Source: Niastella yeongjuensis (lineage in GTDB: Bacteria > Bacteroidota > Bacteroidia > Chitinophagales > Chitinophagaceae). Taken from it: a DNA stretch of 64,000 nt. A model generated the notes under the pieces. That model made no database searches. It worked only from the letters and a program-made list of their open reading frames with translations, and was not told the DNA's origin. Every line of letters begins with the position of its first letter. Position 1 is the first letter of the stretch. Of the stretch, positions 61,762 through 64,000 are shown piece by piece. The position numbers were made by a program, and so were the translations under genes. The stretch lies in the NCBI RefSeq assembly GCF_900110245.1, contig NZ_FOCZ01000001.1, forward strand, positions 186,001 to 250,000, written 5' to 3'.

Positions 61762-63582
61762 ATGACAGCACAGGAATTTCAACAAATAGCGCCTACTTTA
61801 CCGGTTGACCCCGGTATTTACAAATATTACGATTCGGGGGATACCCTGCTTTACGTAGGTAAGGCAAAGAACCTCCGCAAACGGGTGAGCTCTTATTTTT
61901 CCAAAACGTTCACCTCTTATAAAACCCATGAGCTGGTTCAGCGTATAAGACGCATAGAGTTCACTATTGTACCCAGTGAGCAAGATGCCTTCCTGCTGGA
62001 GAACTCGCTTATAAAACAGTTTCAGCCGCGTTTTAACATCAACCTGAAAGACGACAAGACCTATCCCTACATTGTCATCAAAAAAGAGAACTTCCCCCGT
62101 GTTTTTCTTACCCGCCGTAAAATAAACGACGGTTCAGAATACCTGGGCCCCTTTACTTCGGTAGCCAAAGTGCGCGAGCTGCTGGATTTTGTAAAGGCCA
62201 ACATTCAATTGCGCACCTGTAAATTAAACCTTACCCCCGCCAATATAAAAAAGGGAAAGTTCAAAGTTTGTCTGGAATACCACCTGGGCAATTGCAAGGG
62301 CCCGTGCGAAAGCCACCAAACCGAGGAAGATTATGGGGAAGGCCTGCAGCAGTTACGGGCCGTGCTGAAAGGCAACCTGGGTCCCGTGATCAATCATTTC
62401 AAAAAAGAAATGCGGGAAGCAGCAGAGAGCCTGGCGTTTGAAAAAGCCCAGATCCTGCACAAGAAAATTGAACACCTTGAAGAATACGACGCCCGTTCCG
62501 TGATCGTGAGCCGGCACCTGGGCAATGCAGATGTGTTTTCGATCTTACGCGACGGGGACATTGCCTATGTCACCTACCTGATGATGCAGAACGGCACCAT
62601 TGTACAAACCCATACTTCGCAATGGGAAACCCACCTCGATGAACCTATTGAAGAGGTGCTGGAATTTGCCATTGCACAATTGCGTTCCACCTTCAACAGC
62701 CTGAGCCCCGAGATCATTGTTCCTTTTGAAATTGAATACAATGAGCCGGAAATAGTGGTTACCGTGCCCAAAGCCGGTGATAAAAAGAAGCTGCTCGATA
62801 TGGCCGCATTGAATGTGAACTATTTCAAGGAGGAGATCAGGCAACGGAAAATGCTGAAGCTCGATGGCCAGGATGCTTCTACCAAAAACCGGGTGCTGGA
62901 GCAAATAAAAAACGATCTGCAATTACCTGCCGTTCCCTTACATATTGAATGTTTCGATAACTCGAACTTTCAGGGCAGTTATCCCGTATCGGCCATGGTT
63001 TGTTTTAAAGATGGCGTGCCCAGCAAAAAAGATTACCGGCATTTCAATGTAAAAACGGTGCAGGGCATCAACGACTTTGCCACCATGAAAGAAGCCGTTA
63101 CCCGGCGGTATAAACGGTTACAGCTGGAAGAGCAGCCATTTCCGCAGCTGGTGATCATCGATGGTGGTAAAGGACAATTGGGCGCCGCACTGGAAGGCAT
63201 TAATGAGCTGGGTTTACAAGGCAAAATGACGCTGGTGGGACTGGCAAAGAATGAAGAGGAGATCTTTTTCCCGGGCGATAAGGAATCGGTAAAACTGCCT
63301 TATAACAGCGACAGCCTGAAACTGATCCGCTCCATTCGCGATGAGGTGCACCGTTTTGGGATAACTTTTCACCGGAAGAAACGTAGCCAGGGAACTTTTA
63401 AGAACGAACTGGAGCAAATAAAGGGCATTGGTAAGAATACCGCAGAACAATTGCTGAAAGAGTTCAAATCGGTTAAACGGGTGAAGGAATTGAGCCTCGA
63501 GGAGTTGAGTGCTGCTGTGGGGGCTGCCAAGGCGAATTTGATTAAGAACTACTTTGACAAACCCGATGAGGCTGAAGTATGA
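61762..63582 (+). CDS. uvrC: Excinuclease ABC subunit C
   Basis: The 606-residue endonuclease makes both cuts in nucleotide excision repair. It has the GIY-YIG domain (GIYKYYDSGDTLLYVGKAKN, residues about 17-95), a Cys cluster (CKLN...CLEYHLGNCKGPC, about residues 153-180), a UvrB-binding helix pair and an RNase H-like domain with IECFDNSNFQGSYPVSAMV. Two C-terminal helix-hairpin-helix motifs (QIKGIGKNTAEQLLKEF) complete it. Length is normal. Its TGA stop lies inside a 7-bp repeat. Confidence 0.97.
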   Translation: MTAQEFQQIAPTLPVDPGIYKYYDSGDTLLYVGKAKNLRKRVSSYFSKTFTSYKTHELVQRIRRIEFTIVPSEQDAFLLENSLIKQFQPRFNINLKDDKTYPYIVIKKENFPRVFLTRRKINDGSEYLGPFTSVAKVRELLDFVKANIQLRTCKLNLTPANIKKGKFKVCLEYHLGNCKGPCESHQTEEDYGEGLQQLRAVLKGNLGPVINHFKKEMREAAESLAFEKAQILHKKIEHLEEYDARSVIVSRHLGNADVFSILRDGDIAYVTYLMMQNGTIVQTHTSQWETHLDEPIEEVLEFAIAQLRSTFNSLSPEIIVPFEIEYNEPEIVVTVPKAGDKKKLLDMAALNVNYFKEEIRQRKMLKLDGQDASTKNRVLEQIKNDLQLPAVPLHIECFDNSNFQGSYPVSAMVCFKDGVPSKKDYRHFNVKTVQGINDFATMKEAVTRRYKRLQLEEQPFPQLVIIDGGKGQLGAALEGINELGLQGKMTLVGLAKNEEEIFFPGDKESVKLPYNSDSLKLIRSIRDEVHRFGITFHRKKRSQGTFKNELEQIKGIGKNTAEQLLKEFKSVKRVKELSLEELSAAVGAAKANLIKNYFDKPDEAEV

Positions 63583-63599
63583 GGTAAGAAGTTCTTACT
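63576..63599. repeat. 7-bp array overlapping the uvrC stop codon
   Basis: AGTATGA, GGTAAGA and, inverted, TCTTACT follow at 63576-63599. The uvrC stop TGA is the end of the first unit. Confidence 0.75.
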
Positions 63600-63618
63600 T
63601 CGCGAAACTTATAAACCA

Positions 63619-63651
63619 CAAAGGGTCCCCATCTTCCGGGATCCTTTTTTT
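63619..63651 (+). terminator. Terminator after uvrC
   Basis: AGGGTCCC / GGGATCCT (one G-T pair) followed by a run of T. Confidence 0.8.
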
Positions 63652-63673
63652 ATGCCCGGAACCGGCTAAAAAG

Positions 63674-63709
63674 AAAAAGGGGCCCGGATAGACATCCAGC
63701 CCCGTTTTT
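63674..63709. terminator. Second hairpin downstream of uvrC
   Basis: AAAAAGGGGC / GCCCCGTTTTT is a near-perfect stem with A and T runs on either side, so it can work in both directions. It lies 20 bases after the uvrC terminator. Confidence 0.7.
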
Positions 63710-63865
63710 AAAATCCAATATCCTATGAAAAACCATTGTAAAAATAGTGAATAGGCAGCACAAAACAATACCTAATACTGGGTATTTTTAAAAAATTCCT
63801 GATATAATGTTTGTGCAAAGACCCCGGATTGGCGTATGTCTTACAGGGTCTTACCGTATAAAAGC

Positions 63866-63900
63866 AAAAAGGGCACCGTAAAATTACGGTACCCTTTTTA
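63866..63900 (-). terminator. Terminator of the gene at the right edge
   Basis: AAAAAGGGCACCGTAA / TTACGGTACCCTTTTT is an almost perfect stem with a T-run when read on the minus strand, 24 bases after the stop codon at 63924. Confidence 0.85.
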
Positions 63901-63923
63901 GTTATATTGAGTTTCCTCTTGTC

Positions 63924-64000
63924 TTAGTATGACCAAAGGTCCTGTTCGTAGTTAAAGATCCGCTCTTTCATATCGTCGCCTTCTAACAGGGCGAGGATGG
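63924..64000 (-). CDS. C-terminus of a gene cut by the window edge, possibly gldN/porN
   Basis: The last 24 codons are visible on the minus strand and end DDMKERIFNYEQDLWSY before a TAA. A tail with NYEQDLW is what I recall for the T9SS ring protein PorN/GldN of Bacteroidota. The window already holds several T9SS cargo genes. The fragment is too short for a firm call. Confidence 0.45.
   Translation of the reverse strand, partial: ILALLEGDDMKERIFNYEQDLWSY

Overview
The window looks like chromosome of a Bacteroidota bacterium, most likely family Chitinophagaceae (Niastella/Chitinophaga-like; inferred from protein style, not tested). The evidence is: secreted proteins with type IX secretion (T9SS) C-terminal sorting domains, TonB-dependent receptors with carboxypeptidase-regulatory-like N-termini, a PorN/GldN-like C-terminus at the right edge, Bacteroidota-type -7 promoter elements (TAnnTTTG) in front of many genes, and almost no Shine-Dalgarno sequences. 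No rRNA, tRNA, CRISPR array, insertion sequence or prophage was seen. Most of the DNA is ordinary core genome.

Layout. 0-5.2 kb: the start of a TonB-dependent receptor, then two T9SS-exported proteins that converge on a shared terminator. 5.2-6.4 kb: a 1.3-kb gene-poor gap with three copies of a 47-bp repeat. 6.5-10.8 kb: atpB-E-F-H-A of the ATP synthase, with no atpG after atpA. 11-15.2 kb: an ABC exporter and an unknown secreted protein whose C-terminus resembles a clan CD (caspase/gingipain-like) cysteine peptidase. 15.6-17.4 kb: an OmpR-type response regulator and a PhoR-like histidine kinase. 17.5-22.2 kb: a T9SS protein, a DUF5690 membrane protein, and an LpxH-like metallophosphatase next to an MJ1255-type glycosyltransferase. 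22.2-23.2 kb: a gene-free kilobase rich in hairpins and micro-repeats. 23.2-24.4 kb: a transglutaminase-like secreted protein.

24.6-32.6 kb is a phosphate-uptake neighbourhood: beta-helix lipoprotein, TonB receptor, OprO/P-type porin, PhoU-like DUF47 protein and Pit transporter. Three promoters here carry direct repeats of TTAAG/TTACC/TTATC-type words at exactly 11-bp spacing, directly upstream of the -7 element. This layout is like that of the Bacillus PhoP box. The word TTAAGNAATT occurs in all three, and again in front of the two-component system at 15.5 kb. The pair is therefore a candidate PhoB/PhoR system that regulates itself and this cluster. This is the main regulatory finding.

32.9-35.9 kb: rfbA, galE and an orphan C-terminal transketolase half. 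36-39.2 kb: two small membrane proteins, then an ECF sigma factor with a repeat-bearing membrane protein and a CpxP/Spy-like periplasmic protein. 39.2-46 kb: an MBL hydrolase and the rod-shape operon mreB-mreC-mreD-mrdA-rodA. 46.5-56.6 kb: purD and tryptophan dioxygenase, a POT peptide transporter, apaG, icd, nadC with a SUI1-like factor, a DUF4783 protein and gpmI. 56.7-64 kb: an orphan aa3-type oxidase subunit I, a second ECF sigma factor with a membrane-anchored barrel-like partner, a lipoprotein, uvrC, and the fragment at the edge.

A second pattern that ordinary annotation misses is a set of intergenic arrays built of 7- or 8-bp units (for example AACTTTN, RGGCAGA, ACTSACY, AGTADGA, GTTRACNA, TGAAAATK). 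They sit mostly at gene 3' ends, are often paired with their own reverse complement to form long hairpins, and in two cases overlap the stop codon of the gene.
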